From NCBI RefSeq assembly GCF_000377645.1, contig NZ_KB898491.1, positions 1 through 52,531 on the forward strand: 52,531 nucleotides of DNA. Reading direction: 5' to 3'. The notes under the pieces are model-generated. The model made no database searches. It saw only the letters and a list, made by a program, of their open reading frames with translations, and was not told where the DNA came from. A program made the translations under genes and the position numbers. Of the stretch, positions 37,084 through 45,509 are shown piece after piece; within the stretch, counting starts at the first letter, position 1, and every line of letters starts with the position of its first letter. Origin of the DNA: Thiomonas sp. FB-6 (GTDB lineage Bacteria > Pseudomonadota > Gammaproteobacteria > Burkholderiales > Burkholderiaceae_C).

Positions 37084-38145
37084 ATGACCACGCAATTCCC
37101 CAACTACCAGGCCGACCCGCAACGCTACGACGGGCGCATGCCCATGCGCCGTTGCGGGCGCAGCGGACTGCAGCTGCCGCTGCTGTCGCTGGGCCTCTGG
37201 CACAACTTCGGCGACTCCTCGTCGCTGCAAAACCAGCGCGAGATGCTGCGCACGGCCTTCGACCTGGGCATCACCCACTTCGACCTGGCCAACAACTACG
37301 GCCCGCCCTACGGCAGCGCCGAGTCGAATTTCGGCGAGCTGCTGCGCCGCGACTTCCGTCCCTACCGCGACGAGCTGATCATTTCCACCAAGGCCGGCTG
37401 GGACATGTGGCCGGGCCCCTACGGCCAGGGCGGGGGCTCGCGCAAGTACGTGCTGGCCAGCCTCGACCAGAGCCTGGCGCGCATGGGGCTGGACTACGTG
37501 GACATTTTCTATTCCCACCGCTTCGACGCCCACACGCCGCTGGAGGAAACCGCCGGCGCCCTGGCCACGGCGGTGCACAGCGGGCGCGCGCTATACGTGG
37601 GGATCTCCTCCTACTCCCCGGCGTCCACGCGCAAGATGGCCGCGCTGCTGGCCGAGCACAAGGTGCCGTTGCTGATCCACCAGCCGTCCTACAACCTGCT
37701 CAACCGCTGGATCGAGCCGGAACTGCTCGGAACCCTGGAGCAGGCGGGAGCCGGCTGCATCACCTTCACCGCGCTGGCGCAGGGCCTGCTCACGGGCAAG
37801 TACCTGGAAGGCGCGCCGCGTGACGCGCGCATCCACCGCCCGGGCGGCGCCTCGCTGCGCCCGGAGCACCTGAGCGCCGAGAACATCGAGCGCGTGCGCG
37901 CGCTCGATGCCATCGCCCGCCGTCGCGGGCAGTCGCTGGCGCAGATGGCGCTGGCCTGGGTGTTGCGCGATCCGCGCGTCACGTCCACGCTGATCGGGGC
38001 CAGCCGCGCCGAGCAGATCGTGGAGAACGTCGCCGCCTTGCGCAACCTGGATTTCTCGCCCGAGGAACTGGCCGAGATCGACCGCCACGCCCAGGAAGGC
38101 GGGGTGGACCTGTGGCGCGCGCCCGCCACGGACCAGGCGGTGTAA
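37084..38145 (+). CDS. gpr: L-glyceraldehyde-3-phosphate reductase-type aldo/keto reductase (YghZ/Gpr)
   Basis: This 353-aa NADPH-dependent reductase is strikingly like E. coli YghZ, with SLGLWHNFG, ITHFDLANNYGPPYGSAE, ISTKAGWDMWPGPYG, YSHRFDAHTPLEETA and HQPSYNLLNRW. Catalytic tetrad: Asp67, Tyr72, Lys103 and His145. Known activity in E. coli covers L-glyceraldehyde-3-phosphate and methylglyoxal. It follows the ROK gene by 33 bp and may be the last gene of the Frc transcript. A methylglyoxal synthase gene lies 1.6 kb away. Confidence 0.92.
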   Translation: MTTQFPNYQADPQRYDGRMPMRRCGRSGLQLPLLSLGLWHNFGDSSSLQNQREMLRTAFDLGITHFDLANNYGPPYGSAESNFGELLRRDFRPYRDELIISTKAGWDMWPGPYGQGGGSRKYVLASLDQSLARMGLDYVDIFYSHRFDAHTPLEETAGALATAVHSGRALYVGISSYSPASTRKMAALLAEHKVPLLIHQPSYNLLNRWIEPELLGTLEQAGAGCITFTALAQGLLTGKYLEGAPRDARIHRPGGASLRPEHLSAENIERVRALDAIARRRGQSLAQMALAWVLRDPRVTSTLIGASRAEQIVENVAALRNLDFSPEELAEIDRHAQEGGVDLWRAPATDQAV

Positions 38146-38150
38146 GGGGG

Positions 38151-38222
38151 GCCCCCACGCTCGCTGCGCTCGCTGCCCCCCGAGGGGGCGCAGTCGGCTT
38201 GGGGCGGCCCTGCGCCGACTGC
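38151..38222. repeat. Composite palindromic repeat
   Basis: The 3' flank of the reductase gene holds GCCCCC-cga-GGGGGC (38175-38189), CGCTCGCTGCGCTCGCTG (38158-38175) and a 9-bp stem GCAGTCGGC / GCCGACTGC (38190-38198 with 38214-38222). Read on the minus strand the first two parts reproduce the CCCTCGGGG plus CGAGCG.AGCGAG pattern at 58-95. It may act as a REP-like transcript end for the reductase gene. Confidence 0.6.
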
Positions 38223-38375
38223 GATCCGCGCCCGGCCGGCGGTCGCGGAATGGGCTCCGGCGGGCGATGTATCCGGCGCGCGACACCCTCACTTGCGCTT
38301 CGCCGAAAAGCCAGGCAGATCCGTAGAATCCCTGATATTCCCACGTCTTGCCGCGCACGCGCGCGGTCGGTCGAC

Positions 38376-38678
38376 ATGCGCATCGAGTTGTCTGTATTCA
38401 TCGGCACCGTGGCTGCCAGCCTGACCACGCTGTCGTTCGTTCCGCAGGCCGTTCGTACCTTCCGCACCCGCGACGTGGGCGGCATCTCGCTGTGGGCCTA
38501 CGCCATGTTCTGCACCGGTGTGGCACTGTGGGTGCTCTACGGCATCTACCTGGGCTCGCTGCCGGTGATCCTCGCCAATGTGGTCACGCTGGCCCTGGCG
38601 CTGGGCATCCTGGGCATGCGCGTGCGCTTCGCGCTGCGTGCGCGACCGCGCGCCGGCCGGCCCGACGTGGCGCTCTGA
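38376..38678 (+). CDS. SemiSWEET sugar transporter
   Basis: This 100-aa inner-membrane protein has three hydrophobic segments and the MtN3/PQ-loop signature: Pro23-Gln24 in TTLSFVPQAVRTFRTRD, GISLWAYAMFCTGVALW and NVVTLALAL with the substrate-lining Asn68. Such half-SWEETs dimerise to move small sugars by facilitated diffusion. ATG 38376 gives the usual family length; the frame is open upstream but the extra part has no hydrophobic pattern. It is convergent with the AEC transporter. Confidence 0.88.
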   Translation: MRIELSVFIGTVAASLTTLSFVPQAVRTFRTRDVGGISLWAYAMFCTGVALWVLYGIYLGSLPVILANVVTLALALGILGMRVRFALRARPRAGRPDVAL

Positions 38679-38684
38679 ACCCAA

Positions 38685-38700
38685 CCCCGGCGGGCCGGGG
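38685..38700. terminator. Short GC hairpin between convergent genes
   Basis: CCCCGG (38685-38690) pairs with CCGGGG (38695-38700) over a 4-nt loop in the 27-bp gap between the SemiSWEET and AEC genes. There is no T-tract, so termination is plausible but weakly supported. Confidence 0.3.
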
Positions 38701-38705
38701 CATGG

Positions 38706-39680
38706 TCAGCGCAACAGGTGCAGCAGTCCAGCCTGCTGCAGCAGCGCGACCCAGACGATGAGCGTGGCGAAAGCCGCCGCGGTGGCCAGCAGCACCGTGG
38801 CCGAGCACAGACCGTGCAGGCCGCGCAGACGGCCGATCACCGGATAGGAACTCAGCATGGGCATCGCCGCCATCAGCACTCCGGCGGCGGCCAGCCCGTT
38901 CGGCTGGGGACGCAGGCACAGCATGGCCAGCAGCACCAGCAGGGGGTGACCGAACAGCTTGGCCAGGCCGATCGCCCCGGCCGGCACCAGGCTGCGCCGC
39001 AAGGCCGTGCCTGCCAGCGAGCCTCCCAGGAAGAACAGCGCGGCGGGCGCCGAAGCGTGCGCCAGCAGGCCGATCGCATCGTGCACGGGCCGCGGGGTCT
39101 GCAGGCGCAGCGCCTGCAGCAGCAAGGCCAGCGCGATGGCCGCCAGCACCTGGTTGCGCCCCAGCGCGCGCAAGGTCCCGAGCAGCAGGCGCCAGCGGCT
39201 GCCCGCCGGCTGCTCCCCTTGCCTCTTGGGTTGGGCGAGGCTCAGGCACAGGGGCAGCATCAGGCTGTTCTCGACCACCACGGTGAGTGCGAGCGCCAGC
39301 GAGGCGATCGGCCCGAGCAGCTGATGCAGGATGGGGAAGCCCATGAAGGCGCTGTTGGAGCAGGAAACGCCCAGGGCCAGCACCGCTGCGTCGCCGCGCG
39401 GCAGGTCGCGCAAGCGCCGGGCGAACAGCAGGACCAGCCCGAACATGCCCAGCGAGCCCAGCGCGTAGGCCGCCAGGTAGCGCGCGTCGAGCAGGTCGTG
39501 CAGGGGGAATTCCGACACCGCCGAGAAGATGAGTGCCGGCAGGCACACGCGCAGCACGAAGGCGGCCAGGCCGTCCAGGCTCGCGCCGCCCAGGTAGCCG
39601 GCGCGTACCGCCAGCCAGCCGGCGGCGATGAGCAGGAACAGCGGCGCGCTGGTCTGCGCGATGGCGGCGGCCAGGCTCAT
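38706..39680 (-). CDS. AEC (auxin efflux carrier) family transporter
   Basis: This 324-aa inner-membrane carrier has about ten hydrophobic segments in two halves. Family hallmarks are CLPALIFSAVSEFPL in the first half, SCSNSAFMGFPILHQLLG in the middle and ASAPAALFFLGGSL in the second half. Bacterial members export or import organic acids such as malate or malonate; the substrate here is unknown. It lies 48 bp after mgsA on the same strand, so the two may be co-transcribed. Confidence 0.87.
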   Translation of the reverse strand: MSLAAAIAQTSAPLFLLIAAGWLAVRAGYLGGASLDGLAAFVLRVCLPALIFSAVSEFPLHDLLDARYLAAYALGSLGMFGLVLLFARRLRDLPRGDAAVLALGVSCSNSAFMGFPILHQLLGPIASLALALTVVVENSLMLPLCLSLAQPKRQGEQPAGSRWRLLLGTLRALGRNQVLAAIALALLLQALRLQTPRPVHDAIGLLAHASAPAALFFLGGSLAGTALRRSLVPAGAIGLAKLFGHPLLVLLAMLCLRPQPNGLAAAGVLMAAMPMLSSYPVIGRLRGLHGLCSATVLLATAAAFATLIVWVALLQQAGLLHLLR

Positions 39681-39728
39681 CGGGGGAGCGCGCGCGACGC
39701 GCCCGCCGCAAGGCCCGGGGCGCGGCTC

Positions 39729-40106
39729 TCAGGCGGCATCGGTGACGCGCAGGCTGAGCAGCAGGCGCCGCGCGCTGGCTTCGTTGGTGGCGCAGGCCAC
39801 GTCGTGCACGTCGCAGGCGCGCAACAGGGCGGTGATGTCGGGCTCGTGGGGCTGCGCCGTCATCGGGTCGCGCAGGAAGATCACCATGTCGATCTCGCCC
39901 TGCGCGAGGCGCGCGCCGATCTGCAGGTCTCCGCCCAGCGGGCCGCTGCGCAGGCACTCCACGTCCAGTCCGACCTGCTCGTGCAGACGCGAGCCGGTGG
40001 TGCCGGTGGCGACCAGGCGGTGGGCGGCGAGCAGCGCGGCGTGTTCGCGCGCCAGGCGGATCATGGTGTCTTTCTTGGCGTCGTGGGCGATCAGGGCAAT
40101 GTTCAT
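39729..40106 (-). CDS. mgsA: Methylglyoxal synthase
   Basis: This 125-aa cytoplasmic enzyme turns dihydroxyacetone phosphate into methylglyoxal and phosphate. Motifs are [10 protein letters not shown] (3-12), ATGTTG (33-38), [12 protein letters not shown] (54-65, catalytic Asp60 equivalent to E. coli Asp71), FLRDP (77-81), His87 and Asp90. It is shorter than E. coli MgsA (152 aa) at both ends but complete in the active site. Its substrate is produced by GlpD and by triose metabolism of the neighbouring sugar loci; the YghZ-type reductase nearby can remove the product. Confidence 0.92.
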   Translation of the reverse strand: MNIALIAHDAKKDTMIRLAREHAALLAAHRLVATGTTGSRLHEQVGLDVECLRSGPLGGDLQIGARLAQGEIDMVIFLRDPMTAQPHEPDITALLRACDVHDVACATNEASARRLLLSLRVTDAA

Positions 40107-40480
40107 CGGAAGCTGGCGCGAAGTACCGGATGCAGGGGCCCGGAGCAGAGGCCATGATGCAACAGTCGGGGATGTGAAAACCTGTAGTTAAGTATCATCA
40201 TAACAACATCCCCCCTCCCGAATCCCCGGCGAAACTGCGGCTTGATCCGCGAAAAACCGCTGAAATCTAGGGGAAAATCCGACTATTTCAAATTGTAATT
40301 GTTGCTCTTAGGGAAAACACGAGCAGGCGTGTTGCGTAGTATTGCTACATTGTCTCCATCCGGCAACGAAGCCCGATCTCAAGGGCCGGAACCGGATCCA
40401 CGCGCGGTGCAGGGGTGCGAAGGGGCCCCGCTGCGTCGCTCAAAACTCGCCGACAACTCTCTGGCATAGGAGACAACACA
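40107..40480. other. 374-bp intergenic region upstream of the porin
   Basis: This is the most AT-rich stretch of the window, between divergent mgsA and the porin gene. It holds runs such as TAAGTATCATCATAAC (about 40190) and CTATTTCAAATTGTAATTG (about 40280) and should contain both promoters. I could not fix a convincing -35/-10 pair or a regulator box. I see no RNA gene in it. Confidence 0.5.
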
Positions 40481-41788
40481 ATGCAATCCCTGAGGAGACT
40501 TCAACTCACCGCGATGGGCGCTGCCATGGCCGCGGCCTTCGGCATGAGCCTGCCCGCGCATGCGGACACCTTCGGCTTCAACGGCTACTTCCGCGCGGGT
40601 CCCGGCACCACGAGCAACAGCTCCAACGGCGGGCCGGCGCGTCAGTGCTACAACCTGCCGGGGGTCGACGCCGGGCACTACCGTCTGGGCAACGAGTGCA
40701 ACTTCTACGGTGAGTTCGGCTTCAACGACTACGGCTCCGTGGGTACGGCCAAGTACCACAACGAAGTCATGATCAACGAATACAGCCCGGGCACGGACAT
40801 CGGCACATCGAGCTCGAGCTTCGAGCAGATGTACGGTTCGGTCAGCGGCGTGGACTTCGCCCCCGAAGTGCACTTCTGGGCCGGCAAGCGCTTCTACGGT
40901 CGCGCCAACATCGACATGCTCGACCACTTCTTCGTGCGCATGGACGGTGTGGGCGGCGGTGCGGATCACATCGCGCTGGGCAACAGCGGCGCCACCGTGG
41001 GCCTGGCCTACTTCGGCTCGGATTCCTACGCCGGCTTCGGTGACGGCGGCAATGACCTGTCGACCAAGTCGGGCCGCCGCTTCAACGTCGACGTGATGTC
41101 CATCCCGGTCAACCAGGGCGGCACGCTGCGCATCACCGGCACGCTGACCAAGAGCAACGCGGTGGGCGGCACCAGCGGCAGCGCCATCAGCTTCCAGCAC
41201 AACCAGAAGCTGCCGCAGATCGGCGGCGGCAACGTGCTGTGGCTGCAGTACGCCCGCGGCTCGGCCTCGCTGGCGCAGAACTTCGGCTCCGACACCTCGC
41301 CCAGCAGCGCCGCGGCGTGGCGCATCGCCGATGCCGTGGACTGGCAGGCCGGCCGCTTCGGCGGACAGGGCGACCTGGTCTACGGCCATCACGACGCCGG
41401 CAGCAACAACAACACCCTGGCCTATGCCAACGGGTTGGTGGCCTATACCAACACCTCGCTGGGCGCACGCTTCACCTACGCGCTCACCGGCAACCTGCGG
41501 GTGATCGGCCAGTTCGGCCACATGACCAAGAAGCCGGACGGCAACTCGACCGAGACCCTCAACCTCGAGACCATCGGCCTGAGCGTCGTGCCCGATGCGT
41601 ACAAGTACTACTCGCGGCCTGAAATCCGCCTGTACTACACGCACGCCTCGTGGAACGCCGCCGCCGCGCTGGATCCGGCCAACACCGCCTACAACGGCGA
41701 CAACGGCCTGCCGGGCTACAGCACCACCGGTGCCGCCGGCTCCACCAGCGGCAACAGCATCGGCTTGCAGGTCGAGGCCTGGTTCTAA
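40481..41788 (+). CDS. LamB-like maltoporin / sugar porin
   Basis: This 435-aa outer-membrane channel has a signal peptide (residues 1-28, ...SLPAHA) and mature start DTFGFNGYFRAGPG, the LamB-type first strand. Alternating beta strands fill the rest, and the protein ends LQVEAWF with the terminal Phe needed for outer-membrane insertion. ATG 40481 has AGGAGA 7 nt upstream. It is monocistronic, with two terminator-like hairpins behind. It could admit the oligosaccharides that the neighbouring ABC operons use; specificity cannot be told from sequence. Confidence 0.9.
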   Translation: MQSLRRLQLTAMGAAMAAAFGMSLPAHADTFGFNGYFRAGPGTTSNSSNGGPARQCYNLPGVDAGHYRLGNECNFYGEFGFNDYGSVGTAKYHNEVMINEYSPGTDIGTSSSSFEQMYGSVSGVDFAPEVHFWAGKRFYGRANIDMLDHFFVRMDGVGGGADHIALGNSGATVGLAYFGSDSYAGFGDGGNDLSTKSGRRFNVDVMSIPVNQGGTLRITGTLTKSNAVGGTSGSAISFQHNQKLPQIGGGNVLWLQYARGSASLAQNFGSDTSPSSAAAWRIADAVDWQAGRFGGQGDLVYGHHDAGSNNNTLAYANGLVAYTNTSLGARFTYALTGNLRVIGQFGHMTKKPDGNSTETLNLETIGLSVVPDAYKYYSRPEIRLYYTHASWNAAAALDPANTAYNGDNGLPGYSTTGAAGSTSGNSIGLQVEAWF

Positions 41789-41808
41789 GGGCTTCGCAAG
41801 GCAGTACC

Positions 41809-41861
41809 GGAATCCGGCGGCGTGGGGACGACGCCGGATTCCCGCCAGAGTTGTGTTTTTT
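41809..41861 (+). terminator. First hairpin downstream of the porin
   Basis: A perfect 11-bp stem (41809-41819 with 41832-41842) with a 12-nt loop starts 21 bp after the porin stop. A run of six T follows, but only 13 nt below the stem, so it is an imperfect intrinsic terminator or a message-protecting structure. Confidence 0.5.
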
Positions 41862-41927
41862 GACGAGAGCGTGGAGATGCGTCGAATCGTTTTCCAGGGT
41901 TGGGTTCGATGATCTGGTTGGCTCTTG

Positions 41928-41965
41928 GGCCGGCATGTTCGCGATGATCCATGCCGGCCTTTTTT
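41928..41965 (+). terminator. Rho-independent terminator downstream of the porin
   Basis: GGCCGGCATG (41928-41937) pairs perfectly with CATGCCGGCC (41950-41959), loop 12 nt, immediately followed by TTTTTT and a further T-rich stretch. This is the clearest intrinsic terminator in the window. It separates the porin from the SHOCT-protein gene. Confidence 0.88.
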
Positions 41966-42090
41966 CCTTTTGTTTCCAGTCTTTCCAAGCCACGCCATCG
42001 CGTCTCCAGGATGGCCCGCGGACTGCTAGCATCGAGTGGGACGCGCCACGTCAGTCGGCGCGCATCGACGACCTCCAGGAGACATTCACC

Positions 42091-42987
42091 ATGACGTTCA
42101 AAGCCCGCGCGCATCACCTCGTGGCCTTGGCCACTCTGGGCGCGGCCGCAGTGCTCGCGCAGCAGCCGGCGCAGGCCGGGATCTTCGACGGACTGCTGGG
42201 CAGCGCGCATGCCAGCGAAGGCGCCCCCAGCGGGCAGACCACGTGGCAGATCAGCCACTTCTCCTTCGTGCGCATCGTGCCCGAGGAGGCCGGCGCGGAG
42301 CCGAATTCCCAGCCGCTCAAGCTCGACCGTGACGCGCTCGCCAAGTGGCTGGAGCAGATCCACTTCACCACGTCGCAGGGCCAGGAACACCTGTTCGCCC
42401 GCGACGAGGCACGCAGCCTCGCGCCCGCGCTGGTCGAGGCCTTCGCCAACGCCAGGCCGGACCAGGACATCGTGTTCTCCAGCGCGTCGCGCCGCGGCAG
42501 GGGCTTCCTGGTCGGGCCGACCGCGGTCACCGCGCGGGTGTTCGTGCGCGACGGTTTTTTCAACCTGATCGTGCATGACGCGCGCGACGACTTCTACGAC
42601 CAGTACCGCGGCACCCTGCAGATGCCCACCTTCACCTACGGCTCGCGCACCCAGGCCGGCAAGGTGCAGTTGTCCTGCCCCGAAGCCGTCAACGTGAAGG
42701 CCGACTGGATCCGCCTGCCGCTGAACCCCGGCGCGGTGCCGCAGCCGACGGCGCCGTCCTCGCTGCTGCAACAGCCGGCCGCCGCGCCCGGCGCGCTGGT
42801 GCCCGCCCCCGCGCAGCCGATGCAGCAACCCATGCAGCAGCCCATGCCGCAGGCCGCCCAGCCGGCGCCCAACAGTCCGGAAGGCATCGAGCACCGCCTG
42901 GCCGTGCTGAAGGACGCCTACCAGCGTGGGCTCATCACCAAGCAGGAGTACGAGGCCAAGCGCGAGGAACTGGTCAAGCAGTTCTGA
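42091..42987 (+). CDS. Exported protein with C-terminal SHOCT domain
   Basis: This 298-aa protein of unknown function has an N-terminal signal sequence (LVALATLGAAAVLAQQPAQA, residues 10-29). The middle (50-215) is an unrecognised globular part with one Cys. It is followed by a Pro/Gln/Met-rich linker with QPMQQPM repeats (about 240-262) and a C-terminal SHOCT module (EGIEHRLAVLKDAYQRGLIT, EYEAKREELVKQF), a short oligomerisation motif. AGGAGA lies 9 nt before the ATG. It is flanked by terminators on both sides and so is monocistronic. Confidence 0.7.
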   Translation: MTFKARAHHLVALATLGAAAVLAQQPAQAGIFDGLLGSAHASEGAPSGQTTWQISHFSFVRIVPEEAGAEPNSQPLKLDRDALAKWLEQIHFTTSQGQEHLFARDEARSLAPALVEAFANARPDQDIVFSSASRRGRGFLVGPTAVTARVFVRDGFFNLIVHDARDDFYDQYRGTLQMPTFTYGSRTQAGKVQLSCPEAVNVKADWIRLPLNPGAVPQPTAPSSLLQQPAAAPGALVPAPAQPMQQPMQQPMPQAAQPAPNSPEGIEHRLAVLKDAYQRGLITKQEYEAKREELVKQF

Positions 42988-43013
42988 TCGGCGCGGACGC
43001 ACCGGCAAGCCAG

Positions 43014-43041
43014 GGCCGCCCTTCGGGGCGGCCTTGTTCTT
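43014..43041 (+). terminator. Rho-independent terminator of the SHOCT gene
   Basis: GGCCGCCC (43014-43021), a TTCG tetraloop and GGGCGGCC (43026-43033) form an 8-bp stem followed by TTGTTCTT. It lies 27 bp after the stop codon and before the convergent xylulokinase gene. Confidence 0.8.
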
Positions 43042-43084
43042 GAGGGAGCCGCGGCCGGCACGCGCGAGCGGCGCGTGCGCCGGT

Positions 43085-44551
43085 TCAGCGGCAGGCCGCG
43101 TACAGCGCGCGAAAGCGCGCGTGGCGCTCGCGCAGGAGCTCGCGCGTGGCGGCTGCGGGTTCGAACACGCGCTGCGCCGCCGGCGGCGCCCGCAGCACCT
43201 GCTCCAGCGGGCGTCCGGCCGCCAGAGCTCCCAGGCGCGCCGCCCCCACCGCGGCGCCTCCGGCGGCGTCGGCGCGCACGCGCAGTGGGATTTCCAGCAC
43301 GTCGGCCAGCAGCTGGGCCCACAGCTCGCTGCGCGCGCCGCCGCCGACCAGGTCCAGCATGCGCACGCGCGCGCGCAGCGAGGCCGGCATGCATGCCAGG
43401 CCGTCGCGCAGGCCGAAGCTCACGCCCTCGATCACCGCCCAGGCCAGCGCCGCCGCATCGTGCTCATGGCCCAGGCCGTGGAACAGGGCCCGCGCGCGCG
43501 CATCGTTGTGCGGGGTGCGCTCGCCCCCGAGGTAGGGCAGGAACAGCGGCGCGCCGGCGCGCTGCCCGGCGTCCAGGCGCGCGGCCGCGGCCAGCGCATG
43601 CGCCTCGTCGGGCTGTCCGCTCAGGCGTGTGACCCAGCGCAGGCATTCGGCCGCGGACAACATCACCGACATCTGGTGCCAGGTGCCCGGCAGTGCGTGG
43701 CAGAAGCTGTGCAGGGCACTCGCCGGATCGGGCTCGTAGCGGTCGGCCGAGACGAACACCACGCCCGAAGTCCCCAGGGACACGAAGCCCTCGCCGGGCG
43801 CGACAGCGCCGGTGCCGATGGCCGCGGCGGCGTTGTCTCCGGCGCCCGCGGCGATCGGCACCCCGGCGGGGATCGACCAGCGCCGGGCCAGTTCCGCGCG
43901 CAGCGTGCCGGCGGCGGCGCAGGCCTCCAGCACCGGCGGCATCTGCTCGCGCCGCATGTGCCCGGCCTGCAGCAGCGCGGGCGACCAGTCGCGCCGCGCG
44001 ATGTCCAGCCACAAGGTGCCCGAGGCGTCGCTGGCATCGGTGGCGGCTTGCCCGCTCAGGCACAGGCGCAGGTAGTCCTTGGGCAGCAGCACCAGGTCGA
44101 CGCGCTCGAAGTCGCGCGGCGCATGCTCGCGCAGCCACAGCAGCTTGGGCGCGGTGAAACCGGGCATGGCCAGGTTGCCGGCCACGCCTTCGAAGTCCCG
44201 CAGGTTCGCGCGCAGGCTGCGGCATTGCGCCTCGCTGCGGGTGTCGTTCCACAGCATGGCGGGGCGGATCGGTTCGCGCGCGGCGTCCAGCAGCACGGCG
44301 CCGTGCATCTGCCCCGACAGCCCGATGCCGGCGACGCGAGCGCCGAAGCCCTCGGCGCACAGCCGGTCCAGGCAGTCGACGCAGGCCGTCCACCAGTCGC
44401 GCGGATGCTGTTCCGACCAGCCGGGTTGCGCATGGTGCAGGGCCAGCGCGGCCGAAGCGCTGCGCACGACCCCGCCGTGCTCGTCGATCAGCACGGTCTT
44501 GAGTTCGGAGGTTCCCAGGTCGATGCCCAGGAACAGGTCGGCGCCGGGCAT
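43085..44551 (-). CDS. xylB: Xylulokinase
   Basis: This 488-aa FGGY-family kinase phosphorylates D-xylulose to xylulose-5-phosphate. Motifs include GIDLGTSELKTVL (9-21), GLSGQMHGAVLLD, LWNDTRSEAQC, LPKDYLR, AAGAGDNAAAAIGTG and LVGGGARSELWAQ, all XylB-like. It is the last gene of the polyol operon, starting 4 nt after the AraC gene ends. In mannitol/arabitol operons of pseudomonads the corresponding gene (mtlY) handles xylulose made from D-arabitol by the mannitol dehydrogenase. Confidence 0.93.
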   Translation of the reverse strand: MPGADLFLGIDLGTSELKTVLIDEHGGVVRSASAALALHHAQPGWSEQHPRDWWTACVDCLDRLCAEGFGARVAGIGLSGQMHGAVLLDAAREPIRPAMLWNDTRSEAQCRSLRANLRDFEGVAGNLAMPGFTAPKLLWLREHAPRDFERVDLVLLPKDYLRLCLSGQAATDASDASGTLWLDIARRDWSPALLQAGHMRREQMPPVLEACAAAGTLRAELARRWSIPAGVPIAAGAGDNAAAAIGTGAVAPGEGFVSLGTSGVVFVSADRYEPDPASALHSFCHALPGTWHQMSVMLSAAECLRWVTRLSGQPDEAHALAAAARLDAGQRAGAPLFLPYLGGERTPHNDARARALFHGLGHEHDAAALAWAVIEGVSFGLRDGLACMPASLRARVRMLDLVGGGARSELWAQLLADVLEIPLRVRADAAGGAAVGAARLGALAAGRPLEQVLRAPPAAQRVFEPAAATRELLRERHARFRALYAACR

Positions 44552-44555
44552 CGCG

Positions 44556-45470
44556 TCAGCGCCGCGCGAAACAGGTGCTGGCCTGCTGCCGGAACTGGCT
44601 GGGCGTGACGCCCTTGATGCGCAGGAACTGGCGGTTGAAATGCGCCACGTTGTTGAAGCCGACGTCGAAGCACACGTTGGCCACGTAGGCGTCGGTCTCC
44701 ATCAGCAGCTGGCAGGCCTTGTGCACGCGCAGGCGGTTGACGAAGTCGGTGAAGGTATTGCCCGTGGCGCGCTGGAAAAAGCGCGAGAAGGCGCTCTCGG
44801 ACATGCCTTCGAGCCGGGCGATCCGCGCCATCGACAGGTTGGCCGCGCTGTGCTCGGTCAGGTAGTCGATGATGCGGGCGATCCGCGCCTGCGCCTTGGC
44901 GTCGTCCAGGCTCTGCAGTTGCACCGAGGACAGCAGCCGATAGTCGGCGCAGCGGGTCAGCCGTTGCAGCAGCTCGACGAACACCGCGAAGCGTTCGATG
45001 CCGCGGGTCGCGTGCACCTGCCGGATGGCCTGCTCGGCCTGTTCGCTGATGCCGAAGAACTCGATGCCGTGGCGCGCGCGCTCCAGCAGCTGCAGCACCT
45101 CGGCGAACTCGGGCAGCGCCTCGGCCGCCTGGCGCATCGGGGCGTCGGGGAACTGCAGCAGGATGTCGCGCTCGGGCAGGCCGCCCGGCGGCGTGTCCAG
45201 GGAGATCCAGTTGTGGGGCAGGCGGGGGCCGGTGAGCACCAGGTGGCCGGGCTCGAACTGGCCGATGTAGTCGCCCACGAACACCCGCCCGCTGCTGCCG
45301 AGGATCAGGTGCAGCTCGTATTCCTCGTGGTAGTGCCAGCGCACCAGCGGGTTGGGGTAGCCGTGCTCCAGGTAGCGCACGCAGCCGTAGGAGCCGGGCT
45401 CCTCGTAGCCCAGGCTCGCGCTGCGCGCGCCATCGTGCTCGAGTTCGGGTCTGTGCCGGAATGCGTCCAT
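44556..45470 (-). CDS. AraC-family regulator of the polyol operon (MtlR-like)
   Basis: This 304-aa regulator has an N-terminal cupin-like sensor (VRWHYHEEYELHLILGSSG, about 43-62) and a C-terminal double helix-turn-helix (about 200-300: MARIARLEGMSESAFSRFF, VANVCFDVGFNNVAHFNRQF). It is embedded between the sorbitol dehydrogenase and xylulokinase genes, as local activators of polyol operons often are. A 21-bp direct repeat upstream of the operon's first gene is a plausible binding site. Confidence 0.87.
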   Translation of the reverse strand: MDAFRHRPELEHDGARSASLGYEEPGSYGCVRYLEHGYPNPLVRWHYHEEYELHLILGSSGRVFVGDYIGQFEPGHLVLTGPRLPHNWISLDTPPGGLPERDILLQFPDAPMRQAAEALPEFAEVLQLLERARHGIEFFGISEQAEQAIRQVHATRGIERFAVFVELLQRLTRCADYRLLSSVQLQSLDDAKAQARIARIIDYLTEHSAANLSMARIARLEGMSESAFSRFFQRATGNTFTDFVNRLRVHKACQLLMETDAYVANVCFDVGFNNVAHFNRQFLRIKGVTPSQFRQQASTCFARR

Positions 45471-45509
45471 CGCGGCTCTCGCAGATCGTCCTTCGCCCCC
45501 GCGGGGCCT

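Noticed and set aside
40107-40480. CRP- or FNR-type box upstream of the porin (TTGATCCGCGAAAAA)
   Set aside because: Only one half-site matches and no -10 lies at the proper distance.
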